Below are positions 45,196 to 52,642 of a DNA stretch of 64,000 bases, one piece after another. Source of the stretch: a virus. The notes beneath the pieces were generated by a model, which saw only the letters and a program-made list of their open reading frames with translations, was not told where the DNA came from and did not search any database. How positions within the stretch are numbered: the first letter of the stretch is position 1; every line of letters begins with the position of its first letter. Made by a program: the position numbers and the translations under genes. Where the stretch lies: positions 62,001 through 126,000 of IMG/VR virus record IMGVR_UViG_3300035034_002798; one strand, 5' to 3'.

Positions 45196-45858
45196 TTATT
45201 CTTCTTCAGCTTCCGACTCTGCCTCTATCTCAACAGTCTTTTCCTTTTCTGATTCCTGCTTCTTTTTCAGAAGCTTGGCAGCATAAGTACTTGGATCCTG
45301 AGATATCTCGAGTTTATCAGCTGATTGGTCTTTTGGTGTTGCATTCAGGTAACTTAATATCTTATGTCTTCTATCTAATAGCTTATCTTTTAACTCAGCT
45401 ACTTTATTGATCTCTGGCTTTCTGATTACCTTACCAGAATCACTAACAGCTACCGGCACATCATTAATTAAATCTGGATCAGCCGCCTGTTTCCTGTCAG
45501 CCCTGTCTATTTTTATGTCAAGGTCTATTACCTCTTTAAGCAGTGATAATTCAACCATGTCTTTACTTTCTAAACCCATTTGTTTACTGTATTTCTCATA
45601 AAGGTCTAATACTTTTGCGATCTCTTTTGGACAACGCTCTCCTTCTGGGGCATTATCGTTTTTGTAATAGCCACACGTCTCCTTGTAAGGACATTTATCA
45701 TCAAGACATATCATAGGTATGCCGGCATAAAGACCGTGCTTAACCTGTTGCTCTGTCTTTGCGTGGGCTATATTTCTCTTCCCCTCTTCTGAGAGATTCC
45801 ATTCACTGGGATAGTTGTCTTCTGCTTCTTGTTCTATAACTTCTTGAGAATCGCTCAT
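45196..45858 (-). CDS. Putative small terminase subunit-like protein, twin of 1091
   Basis: Identical 220-residue protein with KHGLYAGIPMIC and a Cys cluster; ATG start at 45858 after ATGGAGG. Confidence 0.5.
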   Translation of the reverse strand: MSDSQEVIEQEAEDNYPSEWNLSEEGKRNIAHAKTEQQVKHGLYAGIPMICLDDKCPYKETCGYYKNDNAPEGERCPKEIAKVLDLYEKYSKQMGLESKDMVELSLLKEVIDLDIKIDRADRKQAADPDLINDVPVAVSDSGKVIRKPEINKVAELKDKLLDRRHKILSYLNATPKDQSADKLEISQDPSTYAAKLLKKKQESEKEKTVEIEAESEAEEE

Positions 45859-45910
45859 AACTTCAACCTCCATAATCTATATATGAAGGATAGCCGAGCT
45901 CCAGGCTGGT

Positions 45911-46069
45911 TTATGAGTTTTCCCTGCTCTGACTATCCTTATCATCGTCATTTTCTAACTTAACCCAGAAATTGCCGCAGTTACTACAGTAATATGCATA
46001 CATGCTGGGCTTTTTCCTATTGTCTAGTAATATTTTCTGAACATTGCTGTGGCATTTGTTGCATTTCAT
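45911..46069 (-). CDS. 52-residue zinc-ribbon protein, twin of 880
   Basis: Identical four-Cys zinc ribbon (CNKC, CSNC), the first gene after the promoter at 46119-46199. Confidence 0.75.
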   Translation of the reverse strand: MKCNKCHSNVQKILLDNRKKPSMYAYYCSNCGNFWVKLENDDDKDSQSRENS

Positions 46070-46118
46070 CCGTTGTCACTCCTGTAAGCACGCCTTTATT
46101 TAAATGTGCTTCTATATA

Positions 46119-46199
46119 TATAATACCCGTTTTAGGGGGTGTTTTGCCAAGTCGAAAAAGATTTTCCTAACCATTTCCAGTTTTTCTTGTTAAAAGAAA
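46119..46199 (-). promoter_or_regulatory. Conserved late-type promoter, twin of 750
   Basis: TTGGCA (46145-46150) and TATTAT (46120-46125) on the minus strand with 19-base spacing and the shared upstream block. It drives zinc-ribbon, terminase and head genes leftwards. Confidence 0.7.
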
Positions 46200-46204
46200 A
46201 TAAT

Positions 46205-46522
46205 CTACCATAAATCTGGAGAATCGCTGTGACTATTGTCGTGGGGAGCATCTGTATGCTGATTGTAGGTTCCGTCTGTGTGGTTATCGTGACTACCATT
46301 GTCATTATGATCATCATAGCCGTAATTTGAATGCGTATCATGACCATAGTTGCTGTGCGTATCGTGATCGCTGTGAGTATCATGACTTGACTCGCTATAA
46401 CCACCATCATCACTATAACCACTACCAGAGTCGTCCGAATGACCGTCCCCGTATGATCCAGCATCATAAGATCCTGTTTTATCATATTTAGCGTAATCAT
46501 CTACATATAAATCATATCCCAA
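46205..46522 (-). CDS. His/Asp-rich octad-repeat protein 2, twin of 427
   Basis: Identical 105-residue octad-repeat protein. This copy is contiguous with the intact radical SAM gene, as third gene of its transcription unit, and the next promoter lies just after its stop. Confidence 0.8.
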   Translation of the reverse strand: MGYDLYVDDYAKYDKTGSYDAGSYGDGHSDDSGSGYSDDGGYSESSHDTHSDHDTHSNYGHDTHSNYGYDDHNDNGSHDNHTDGTYNQHTDAPHDNSHSDSPDLW

Positions 46523-46553
46523 ATTAAATCACCTCTATCTTCTTTTGATATTA

Positions 46554-46883
46554 CTAACCTCTGTCAGTATGTGTATCATGCCCAGAATTTGTGTGATCGT
46601 CGTGGCCACTATTTGTGTGGTCATCATGACCGGTATTTGTATAAACATCATAACCATAATCCCGATGAGTGTCTGTGTAATCACTGTGGTCGAAATGTGT
46701 CCACCTTGCCTTGTCGTCATTTTCTGGAATATGGTTGCTTTGCTTTGCGTCGTTATCTACCACATTCCCTCTGAACTTACTATCATTATTTTTGATATCC
46801 CTGGCGTCTTTTACGTTTTCTCCTTTTAGTCTATCAGAATCTACCCCCCAATTATCATGGGGGTAGTCTGTATGTCCTCCCAT
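46554..46883 (-). CDS. His/Asp-rich octad-repeat protein 1, twin of 66
   Basis: Identical 109-residue octad-repeat protein, 17 bases downstream of the complete radical SAM/SPASM gene; candidate substrate of that enzyme. Confidence 0.8.
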   Translation of the reverse strand: MGGHTDYPHDNWGVDSDRLKGENVKDARDIKNNDSKFRGNVVDNDAKQSNHIPENDDKARWTHFDHSDYTDTHRDYGYDVYTNTGHDDHTNSGHDDHTNSGHDTHTDRG

Positions 46884-46900
46884 CCTAGCACCTTCTTTCT

Positions 46901-48115
46901 CTATCTATTTAATTTACTGCTGTCAAATAAAGATCTTTGAGCATGCATTCTCTTGAATGGATTGTGCTTACTGTTTCTGCCGGATCTATTTCTGTAATCT
47001 TTATGTTCATCTTCTATTCTTATCGGTTCATCTACTACTAGGTCTATATGTGGAAACATGGACTGCATTCTCTCTGTGATGTAAGCATAAGTTTTAAAAG
47101 TTGCTTTACAATAATGATCTTTTCTCATATAATCATCGTCTCTTGCTCTTCCTGGACAACCACCGTAACACACCTTGAAGAAACGGCATCCTTGGCAGTC
47201 TTTCTGTAATAATAACTCATGTCTACCAGTAAAACTATTATCATCAAAAGGAATTGGATTACCGCCTTCATCTACCTGTTTTACACACGTAGAAAGGTCT
47301 CCGTCTGGTAATACAACCCTGCCTGCTGGTGTTTTGAAAGGTTCGCACTTTGTTTGAGTGCAGCAGCCTAATCCGTATCCCATTAAGTTGTCAGCAAATT
47401 CCCTAAAAGGATTATATCTTCTACGAGGCGAACTCAGGACGTATTCAGCTAGTCTTTCATAAACTATTGCAGCTCTCTCTCTACTTAGTTCTATTTCTGG
47501 AGTATCTCCATCTATGAATGCAAGGTTTAACCTACCACCTGTAATATCAAATTCTTCTTCTAATCTTCTTAAAAAGTTTAAAAACTTGTCTAATTTTTCA
47601 TCAGTGCCAACATTACCTTGGTGCAATACGGAAATAAAACCTGGGCGTACACCAGCATCTACCAGTTTTTTAAGAGTATCTTCAAGTCTGTTAGTGTATT
47701 CTTTTGTTCTTTCAACATCTGGATAACCTCTTAGATCATTCAAGTCACCGAATCCATCAAAAGAAATTCCAACACCAACATCATGTTTTTTAAATAATTC
47801 TACATGCTCATCGGTGATAAGATTTCCATTTGTTTGGATTCCTACTTTTTTTCCTAGATCGTTTTTATCCAGAATCTCGTTTGAAAATCTAATCAATTCT
47901 TCTAACTCGTCTATCGGAAGCAGTAGCGGCTCACCACCGTGGATTGTGATCCCATCTCTATTGCCAAATCTTTCATGATGTTTTTCTATCGACTCTTTCA
48001 TTAGTTCTATATCAGTTTCTACATTGGACTTATCTGATTCTAAAAGTCCTTCCTGGTGTTCGTAACAATAATCGCAGTTTAAATCGCATTTTAGTACTGG
48101 TTTAACTAATAACAT
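46901..48115 (-). CDS. Radical SAM/SPASM peptide-maturase-like enzyme
   Basis: A 404-residue enzyme. I place the start at ATG 48115 (AAGGGGGAG upstream); a longer frame to 48211 would run through its own promoter. C10, C14 and C17 (CDLNCDYC) bind the SAM [4Fe-4S] cluster, and GGEP near residue 60 follows. The C-terminal third is a SPASM/twitch domain for auxiliary clusters: CCTQTKC, a Cys after LPDGDLST, then C-x2-C-x5-C-x3-C (CQGCRFFKVCYGGC) and a last Cys (HYCKATF). Such enzymes install C-C, C-S or C-O crosslinks in ribosomal peptides or mature sulfatases. No sulfatase is present; two octad-repeat proteins follow directly, so they are the likely substrates. Oxygen sensitivity implies an anaerobic host. 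Confidence 0.9.
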   Translation of the reverse strand: MLLVKPVLKCDLNCDYCYEHQEGLLESDKSNVETDIELMKESIEKHHERFGNRDGITIHGGEPLLLPIDELEELIRFSNEILDKNDLGKKVGIQTNGNLITDEHVELFKKHDVGVGISFDGFGDLNDLRGYPDVERTKEYTNRLEDTLKKLVDAGVRPGFISVLHQGNVGTDEKLDKFLNFLRRLEEEFDITGGRLNLAFIDGDTPEIELSRERAAIVYERLAEYVLSSPRRRYNPFREFADNLMGYGLGCCTQTKCEPFKTPAGRVVLPDGDLSTCVKQVDEGGNPIPFDDNSFTGRHELLLQKDCQGCRFFKVCYGGCPGRARDDDYMRKDHYCKATFKTYAYITERMQSMFPHIDLVVDEPIRIEDEHKDYRNRSGRNSKHNPFKRMHAQRSLFDSSKLNR

Positions 48116-48156
48116 ACTTCTCCCCCTTGTTAAAATTAAATTATCTTCTATTATAT

Positions 48157-48235
48157 ATAATACGCATTTTAGAGGGTGTTTTGCCAAGTAGAGACTGGGA
48201 TTCCTAACCAAATCCCGTTTTTTACGTTAAAAAAA
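48157..48235 (-). promoter_or_regulatory. Conserved late-type promoter B, upstream of radical SAM gene
   Basis: On the minus strand: TTTTTTTAACGT block, ATTTGGTTAGGAAT box, TTGGCA (48182-48187), 19 bases, TATTAT (48157-48162), then the radical SAM ATG about 42 bases on. Same architecture as 46119-46199 and 58220-58287. Confidence 0.7.
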
Positions 48236-48275
48236 CAGATGTTTGTGCATTTATCCTTTTAATATGAAAAAACTT

Positions 48276-48300
48276 GTGATAATATATAACCTGTTATCAC
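48276..48300. promoter_or_regulatory. Inverted repeat, candidate operator
   Basis: GTGATAA and TTATCAC are perfect 7-bp arms around 11 bases. It lies in the divergent region between the radical SAM promoter and the gene at 48559. A related perfect palindrome follows at 48361. Confidence 0.45.
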
Positions 48301-48360
48301 GGTATACGAGCATTATTTGTCTTAATTTGTCGAATAAAAAAAGTTCTTTTAAAGACTAAG

Positions 48361-48372
48361 TTATCATGATAA
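48361..48372. promoter_or_regulatory. Palindrome TTATCATGATAA, candidate operator
   Basis: A perfect 12-bp palindrome sharing TTATCA/TGATAA with the dyad at 48276-48300. Two like sites in a divergent promoter region suggest one repressor. Confidence 0.45.
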
Positions 48373-48404
48373 CATAGATTATGTTGATAATTTTTTGATT
48401 ATAA

Positions 48405-48557
48405 GAACAGGAGAAGATCAATAATATATCAAACGATTAAGGAGTTGAATTTAAAGAACAGGAGAAGATCAATAATATATCAAACGATTAAGGAGTTGAA
48501 TTTAAAGAACAGGAGAAGATCAATAATATATCAAACGATTAAGGAGTTGAATTTAAA
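48405..48557 (+). repeat. Three perfect tandem copies of a 51-bp leader unit
   Basis: Units at 48405-48455, 48456-48506 and 48507-48557 are identical. Each contains a ribosome binding site AAGGAG followed by TTG. Being 51 bp (17 codons), the repeat keeps an open frame into the gene at 48559, so copy number could change the N-terminus or the number of binding sites. Confidence 0.9.
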
Positions 48558-48558
48558 G

Positions 48559-48960
48559 ATGGGATTTAAGGCGGTTATGTTGGACAACACTGTAGAGCTT
48601 CAAGGGGAAACAGGTAGTAGATGTATAAACATAACAGGTGACCTATCGCTTAAAGTATTAAGAAGAGAATGTGGTAGTACTCTTATGTGTGTGAGCTGCA
48701 ATGAGGAATTTAGCAGTGAGGCCATTGGTAATACCCTAGAGATACCAGACACCATAATTGAATTGTTCGAACTAAGTAATGGTCAAAATTATAGCACCTT
48801 TGTTAATGATGACGGTTCGGTTTCAATAGAGTTTGAAAAAGATGAATGTGTTGTCTGTGAAAAGGATAGGACTGGTAGTTATGATTTAATACCAGCAAAA
48901 GAAAAATATGTCTGCGAAGAATGTTTTCAGAACATGAGAAAGCATAGACTACTAAGATAA
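48559..48960 (+). CDS. Cys-pair (zinc-finger-like) early protein
   Basis: A 133-residue protein if begun at ATG 48559; the AAGGAG of the last tandem unit is 12 bases upstream. TTG starts inside the repeat would add 17-residue units (KNRRRSIIYQTIKELNL). Three CxxC pairs are seen: CVSC near 45, CVVC near 100 and CEEC near 122, suggesting zinc binding. Otherwise beta-rich and acidic. No family recognised. Followed by two hairpins that separate it from the convergent partition genes. Confidence 0.65.
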   Translation: MGFKAVMLDNTVELQGETGSRCINITGDLSLKVLRRECGSTLMCVSCNEEFSSEAIGNTLEIPDTIIELFELSNGQNYSTFVNDDGSVSIEFEKDECVVCEKDRTGSYDLIPAKEKYVCEECFQNMRKHRLLR

Positions 48961-48977
48961 ATAGACTTAACATAAAA

Positions 48978-49007
48978 AAGACTGGCCCATTTATTTAGGC
49001 CAGTCTT
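48978..49007 (-). terminator. Rho-independent terminator for the partition operon
   Basis: AAGACTGGCC/GGCCAGTCTT, 10-bp perfect stem. On the minus strand it is followed by TTTTTTATG, so it should stop transcripts coming from the ParA genes. Confidence 0.75.
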
Positions 49008-49056
49008 ACTTATTTATGGTTTTCCAAAAATTTTATTTTACACACCACTATATTTT

Positions 49057-49090
49057 AGTCCTGGCCATTTTCTGGCTGGGACTTTTTTTG
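49057..49090 (+). terminator. Rho-independent terminator for the gene at 48559
   Basis: AGTCCTGGCCA pairs with TGGCTGGGACT (two G-T pairs) around TTTTC and is followed by a T7 run on the plus strand. With the hairpin at 48978 it forms a convergent terminator pair. Confidence 0.8.
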
Positions 49091-49258
49091 TTTGTCTTCT
49101 AAGCTTAATAAACACCTACTATAAGGATTTAGGGTTAGTGATGATCAAATATGCACCCTCCGGCTACAAGCTCTTATAATGGTCGCTGTTCCCTGCTGTG
49201 GCTTACTTATTCGAGAATGTTAAGTCTATATTGGGTATTCATTAATATAAGCCCCTAA

Positions 49259-49672
49259 TTAGTCTCTTACTTCAACATGTTCGTAGAAATAGTCGATAGA
49301 TGTTCTGATGATATCTGACATATCTCTGCCTGAACGCTCAGATAACTCTCTTACTTTCCTCAATTGAGTTGGATAGAAGTAATAAGTCTTTTTTGTCTTC
49401 TGCTCCTTAATTCCCTTAGATTTAAGTATAAAAGAATCATCCCTTTCACTTTCAGAATCACTTTTAACATCACTTGCACTTGCAGAAGTGCCATCACTTT
49501 CACTTGCACCATCACTTTCACCATCAACATCTTCCGATTTGGCTTTATCCTTCTTACCTTTAACCTTATCTTTAAGCTTTTCATTAGCTTCCTGTTTTTC
49601 TTCGTCCTCTTTTTTAGTCTTCTCTTTCAAACCATTAAAGAACTCTTCATTTTGATCATCTTTTTTAGACAA
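49259..49672 (-). CDS. Ribbon-helix-helix partition protein (ParB-like)
   Basis: A 137-residue protein overlapping the end of parA by 8 bases. Residues 1-50 are a charged Lys/Glu coil; 50-85 are low-complexity Ser/Asp/Glu/Ala (SDGTSASASDV); the C-terminal 45 residues (KKTYYFYPTQLRKVRELSERSG, then DMSDIIRTSIDYF) fit the strand-helix-helix of MetJ/Arc DNA-binding proteins such as ParG and Omega. In type Ib partition systems this protein binds centromere repeats and activates ParA. The DNA coding the low-complexity part is itself a GTGNNN hexad array, like the region upstream of parA. Confidence 0.72.
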   Translation of the reverse strand: MSKKDDQNEEFFNGLKEKTKKEDEEKQEANEKLKDKVKGKKDKAKSEDVDGESDGASESDGTSASASDVKSDSESERDDSFILKSKGIKEQKTKKTYYFYPTQLRKVRELSERSGRDMSDIIRTSIDYFYEHVEVRD

Positions 49673-50429
49673 TTCTCTCCACCACCTTTTCTAGCACGGT
49701 AAAGTACTGCTTTGCCGCTTCCTCGTCGTATTCAAATACAGTCTTACCTAAAGAAGTTGATTCGGCTATTTTTGTCCTTCTGTGAACTGGCTCAGTTAAG
49801 AGCTCCTGTTCGTCCTCGAATATCTCTTTTAATAGTTTATATTTATCTTTGGCTTCATTAGTTCTAATATCAAACATAGTTGGTATTACTACCTGGATCA
49901 TATCGCTGCTTAATCTTAGATCATTTAGGTAGTCGTACATATTACCAACCGACTCTACTGAAGCTCCTTCAGTCTGGACCGGCATTATGATTGCGCTTAC
50001 ATATAATAATACAGCATCATTTACCATCGATCTTTTTGGTCCGCAGTCGAATATTACAAAATCATAACCTCTCTCCTCTAAATCTCCTAAGATTTCATCT
50101 AAAGCTATGTCCAATCTTCTGTGATTATTAAAATAGGATTCAATATATTTCATTTTAGAGTTAGGAAGTAAGTCTAAGTTTTCTCTTGCACTGACCACCA
50201 CTTCCTCGAACTTAGCAGGTATTTGATTGTCTTCCCGCTTTATCATGTCATAGATAGTCTTATCATAATCATCCTCATCAAAGCCTAGAAAAGAACTGCC
50301 ATTGTTTTGGTCATCCATATCTACTATTAGCACCTTATAGTCTAATTTAGTTAGACCATGGGCACAGTTTACTGCTGTGGTAGATTTTCCGACCCCTCCC
50401 TTGTTATTCATAACCGCAATTTTCTTCAA
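49665..50429 (-). CDS. parA: ParA-family partition ATPase
   Basis: A 254-residue ATPase with the deviant Walker A NKGGVGKST at 9-17 (signature Lys10), Walker A-prime VDMDDQNN near 36-43 and FDCGP near 127. It lacks an N-terminal DNA-binding extension, as in small type Ib ParA proteins. It segregates low-copy replicons by moving over the nucleoid. Partner gene overlaps its 3' end. The upstream 390 bases are a hexad array, probably centromere and operator. Its presence argues that the phage persists as a plasmid. Confidence 0.92.
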   Translation of the reverse strand: MKKIAVMNNKGGVGKSTTAVNCAHGLTKLDYKVLIVDMDDQNNGSSFLGFDEDDYDKTIYDMIKREDNQIPAKFEEVVVSARENLDLLPNSKMKYIESYFNNHRRLDIALDEILGDLEERGYDFVIFDCGPKRSMVNDAVLLYVSAIIMPVQTEGASVESVGNMYDYLNDLRLSSDMIQVVIPTMFDIRTNEAKDKYKLLKEIFEDEQELLTEPVHRRTKIAESTSLGKTVFEYDEEAAKQYFTVLEKVVERIV

Positions 50430-50820
50430 ATTACCATCTCCTTTGCCATTAATTCTAGTTTTGCCATTAGTGTTACTTGCAATTGTGCTTGCAACCTCAC
50501 TTGTACTTCCATAAGCAATTGTGCAATTACTTTTAATTCTGGATTCAATTGTAAAAGCCCTTGTGCTTTCGCTTGTAGAATTACCAGTACTTGTGGTTTT
50601 GATTTCAACATTACTTGCACCAGTAATTTTAACAGCACTTCTGCCATTATTCTGCCAGCACTTGCACCATCACATTACCAGCACTTGCACCATCATTGTT
50701 GATGGGCTTGTACCATTGCCAGCAATTAAATCCCCGTCATAAGAGTAATTAACTTGCTTGCACTATTGCCATTACCATTACCAGCAATTGCACCAGGACA
50801 TTACTTGCAACAGCAATTTG
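50430..50820 (-). repeat. Degenerate hexanucleotide array upstream of parA, candidate centromere
   Basis: Read on the minus strand the sequence falls into 6-base steps such as TGCAAG, TACTGG, TAATGG, CACAAG and TACAAG, running nearly unbroken up to the parA start. It has no credible coding content. Ribbon-helix-helix partition proteins bind such short tandem sites, so this is a likely parS/operator. Spacing looks kept while bases drift. Confidence 0.65.
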
Positions 50821-51216
50821 CTGTCATGGTTTTTGGCCTGTCTTGTTCTAATTATTCTCGGTCTATCTCTTTATTCCTGCTTTTTATTTTAATGAATCCT
50901 GTTTTTTTATAGCAAAAAGCTATTGGGATTATCAAAAATTATATGAAAATATTTTGAGACCACCCCTTTTATTTATCTTCCGCCCGGGCCATATATAGAC
51001 CCCACCCCTTTACGGTTGTTGTATGAAGTTGGAAAAATGCCATTGTAGATATCAAAAATTGGGGTAAAAACCTAGAGGGGGACCACGTATTATATATACA
51101 TTTATGTTTGACGTTCGACGCCCGACCCATCTAGAGAAGGCGTCACTTATAACTATTCCTCACTCGCAAGAGGAGGACCAAGTTAGTATAGGTGTCAAAC
51201 AGGAAGGAGTTTTATC
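50821..51216. other. Gene-free leader region before the gene at 51217
   Basis: About 400 bases without a gene. ATCAAAAATT occurs twice (near 50932 and 51052) next to C-rich tracts (ACCACCCC, CCCCACCCC). A small hairpin TCCTC/GAGGA stands near 51155-51177. GGAAGGAG precedes the ATG at 51217. I see no certain promoter. Confidence 0.5.
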
Positions 51217-52389
51217 ATGAGAATCAATAACAATATCGACTTAGCAAAGGCATTATTTAACGACTCAGACAACAGAGAGGTTACTCTTTCTGTTGGTGAT
51301 GGTGAGGTTACATTCAATAATCCAGTTAGTCTTGTGCGTGCTCTTAATGACGCAATAGGCAACAGGGAGCAAGATATTGTTGCCAAGACATGGATCTCTG
51401 GCGTGCCTGTACAGTATGTAATACTGCCTGAAGAAAGAACCATCTTCATTAAGAAGTACAATCCAGAGAAGAGGGAAGGCCTGATGGATGTAGGGAGTTA
51501 TCCTGCTCCTTACCAAGTAAATAGAGAAGAAAGAGAGAGAGAGGCTAAGGCAGTATTAGAGGCTGCTGCCGATAAAGGTACTAAACTAGATGACGTGCCT
51601 ACTGAGTCACTTGCTGATTTTGATGCGTTTATGGCAGCAGATAGTGGCATAAGAGGTGATATCTTAGATGCTATCTCAAAGGAAAAGGAGGTGAGTGCTG
51701 AGGAGAAGGATACAACAGAAGAAGCGGCTGGCCTGGAAGCTGAGGCAGCTAGCACTAATAAGGGGGCAACAACAATGACTAAGAAGACTAAGATTAAGAT
51801 GGCAGACAAGGACATACTCAAGATGGTAGACGCTATGAACGAGGAGCTTAGAGCTACTATTGAGTCTATGCTTGAACATGGTGAGGATATAGATGAGCTG
51901 ACATACGAGTGGTTCTCAGGTTCCAATGATATGAGTGGTATCTGGAAGCCTAAGTTCAAACAGGTAGTAACAGAGATCAAGAGACAGCTAGATGAGGGCA
52001 GAGTAGTTATTATCAATGAGTCCTCTGACGAGCAGGCAGAGAGCAAGACTAAGACTAAGGAGGTGAATAAGATGACAGATAAGCTTAAGAAAGAGAAGGC
52101 TAGATTATCAGACAAGCTGGGTCGTGGCTTAGGTAAGACAGCTATGGGCTTAGAGGCTGGGGTAAAGAAGACTGGATCTGGTGTTAAGACAGCTATCACT
52201 AAGACTGGTCAAGGTGTCCAGGGTGCCAGTAAGCTAGCTGGTACTGGTATAAGAAAGGTTGATGAGGCAGCAGGTACAGTAATAGAAAAGACTGCTTCTG
52301 CCGCGAATAATACTGGTGGTTTCTTTAAATCTCTTAAGTCTTCTTTTGTAGAGGGCTTCAAAGGCGAAGACAATAATAAGGAGGCGTAA
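51217..52389 (+). CDS. Early protein with two internal in-frame translation starts
   Basis: A 390-residue protein begun at ATG 51217 after AGGAAGGAG. Three parts are visible. Residues 1-186 are a globular domain (VTLSVGDGEVTFNNPVSLVRAL; WISGVPVQYVILPEERTIF) ending in an Ala/Glu linker. Residues 187-285 are helical. Residues 286-390 are Lys/Gly/Ala-rich (GRGLGKTAMGLEAGVKKTGSG), an amphipathic stretch. ATG 51775 (AAGGGGG upstream) and ATG 52072 (AAGGAGG, eight-base spacing) are in frame at the domain borders, so shorter proteins are probably made too. No family recognised. Confidence 0.65.
   Translation: MRINNNIDLAKALFNDSDNREVTLSVGDGEVTFNNPVSLVRALNDAIGNREQDIVAKTWISGVPVQYVILPEERTIFIKKYNPEKREGLMDVGSYPAPYQVNREEREREAKAVLEAAADKGTKLDDVPTESLADFDAFMAADSGIRGDILDAISKEKEVSAEEKDTTEEAAGLEAEAASTNKGATTMTKKTKIKMADKDILKMVDAMNEELRATIESMLEHGEDIDELTYEWFSGSNDMSGIWKPKFKQVVTEIKRQLDEGRVVIINESSDEQAESKTKTKEVNKMTDKLKKEKARLSDKLGRGLGKTAMGLEAGVKKTGSGVKTAITKTGQGVQGASKLAGTGIRKVDEAAGTVIEKTASAANNTGGFFKSLKSSFVEGFKGEDNNKEA
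51775..52389 (+). CDS. Predicted nested product of the 51217 gene (internal start)
   Basis: In-frame ATG with AAGGGGG nine bases upstream would make a 204-residue protein beginning MTKKTKIKMADKD. A second internal start at 52072, with an ideal AAGGAGG site, would give 105 residues beginning MTDKLKKEKARL. Both coincide with changes in composition, suggesting fused genes that kept their binding sites. Confidence 0.45.
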   Translation: MTKKTKIKMADKDILKMVDAMNEELRATIESMLEHGEDIDELTYEWFSGSNDMSGIWKPKFKQVVTEIKRQLDEGRVVIINESSDEQAESKTKTKEVNKMTDKLKKEKARLSDKLGRGLGKTAMGLEAGVKKTGSGVKTAITKTGQGVQGASKLAGTGIRKVDEAAGTVIEKTASAANNTGGFFKSLKSSFVEGFKGEDNNKEA

Positions 52390-52394
52390 CTACA

Positions 52395-52577
52395 ATGAGA
52401 GTAAGAGTACTCAAGTCACATGAGGTTAAGGCCATGTATGGTCGTATGAATAAGCGCTGTCCTGAGCTGGGTTGTTTCTCACACTACGAGCTAATAGGTA
52501 ACGAGCTCTATAGGGTACGTAAAGACGGTACTCTAGAGGGCTACCCAGTGGATGTACTGGAATCTATTACTCATTAA
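52395..52577 (+). CDS. Small hypothetical protein (60 residues)
   Basis: Starts five bases after the previous stop; AAGGAGG lies within the end of that gene. Sequence is beta-rich (MRVRVLKSHEV; YELIGNELYRVRKDG), like a small SH3-type or S4-like fold, but unassigned. Confidence 0.6.
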   Translation: MRVRVLKSHEVKAMYGRMNKRCPELGCFSHYELIGNELYRVRKDGTLEGYPVDVLESITH

Positions 52578-52642
52578 TCCCTTGTGGCGCCCTAGGCATG
52601 GCGTTAAACTGCCAAACTAATTCTCTTTAGGAGGAGATATAT

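Larger units (their letters stand above)
1..46948. repeat. Giant gapless inverted repeat (two arms of 23,474 bp)
   Basis: Position x is complementary to 46949-x. I checked the bases at the centre (TTTTATGATCATAAAA around 23474/23475) and at the outer edge (ATGCATGCTC at base 1 against 46939-46948), and every open reading frame of the left arm has an identical translated twin in the right arm. There is no spacer at the centre. The repeat ends at 46948 only because the window starts at base 1. A palindrome of this size is normally unstable in cells, so it is either a fold-back artefact or a read through a hairpin end or head-to-head dimer. Genes of the left arm are described in full below; right-arm twins are described briefly. 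Confidence 0.97.

Noticed and set aside
46901-46948. QRSLFD at the C-terminus of the radical SAM enzyme as a clamp-binding motif
   Set aside because: It fits the loose consensus but is followed by eight further residues, and the enzyme has no link to replication; probably chance.
48116-48211. N-terminal extension of the radical SAM protein
   Set aside because: It would read through the TTGGCA-TATTAT promoter and its start has no binding site; ATG 48115 has AAGGGGGAG.
50426-50742. Protein-coding frames over the hexad array (for example a 73-residue Leu/Gln-rich frame)
   Set aside because: They are by-products of period-6 repeats, overlap each other in several frames and lack binding sites.
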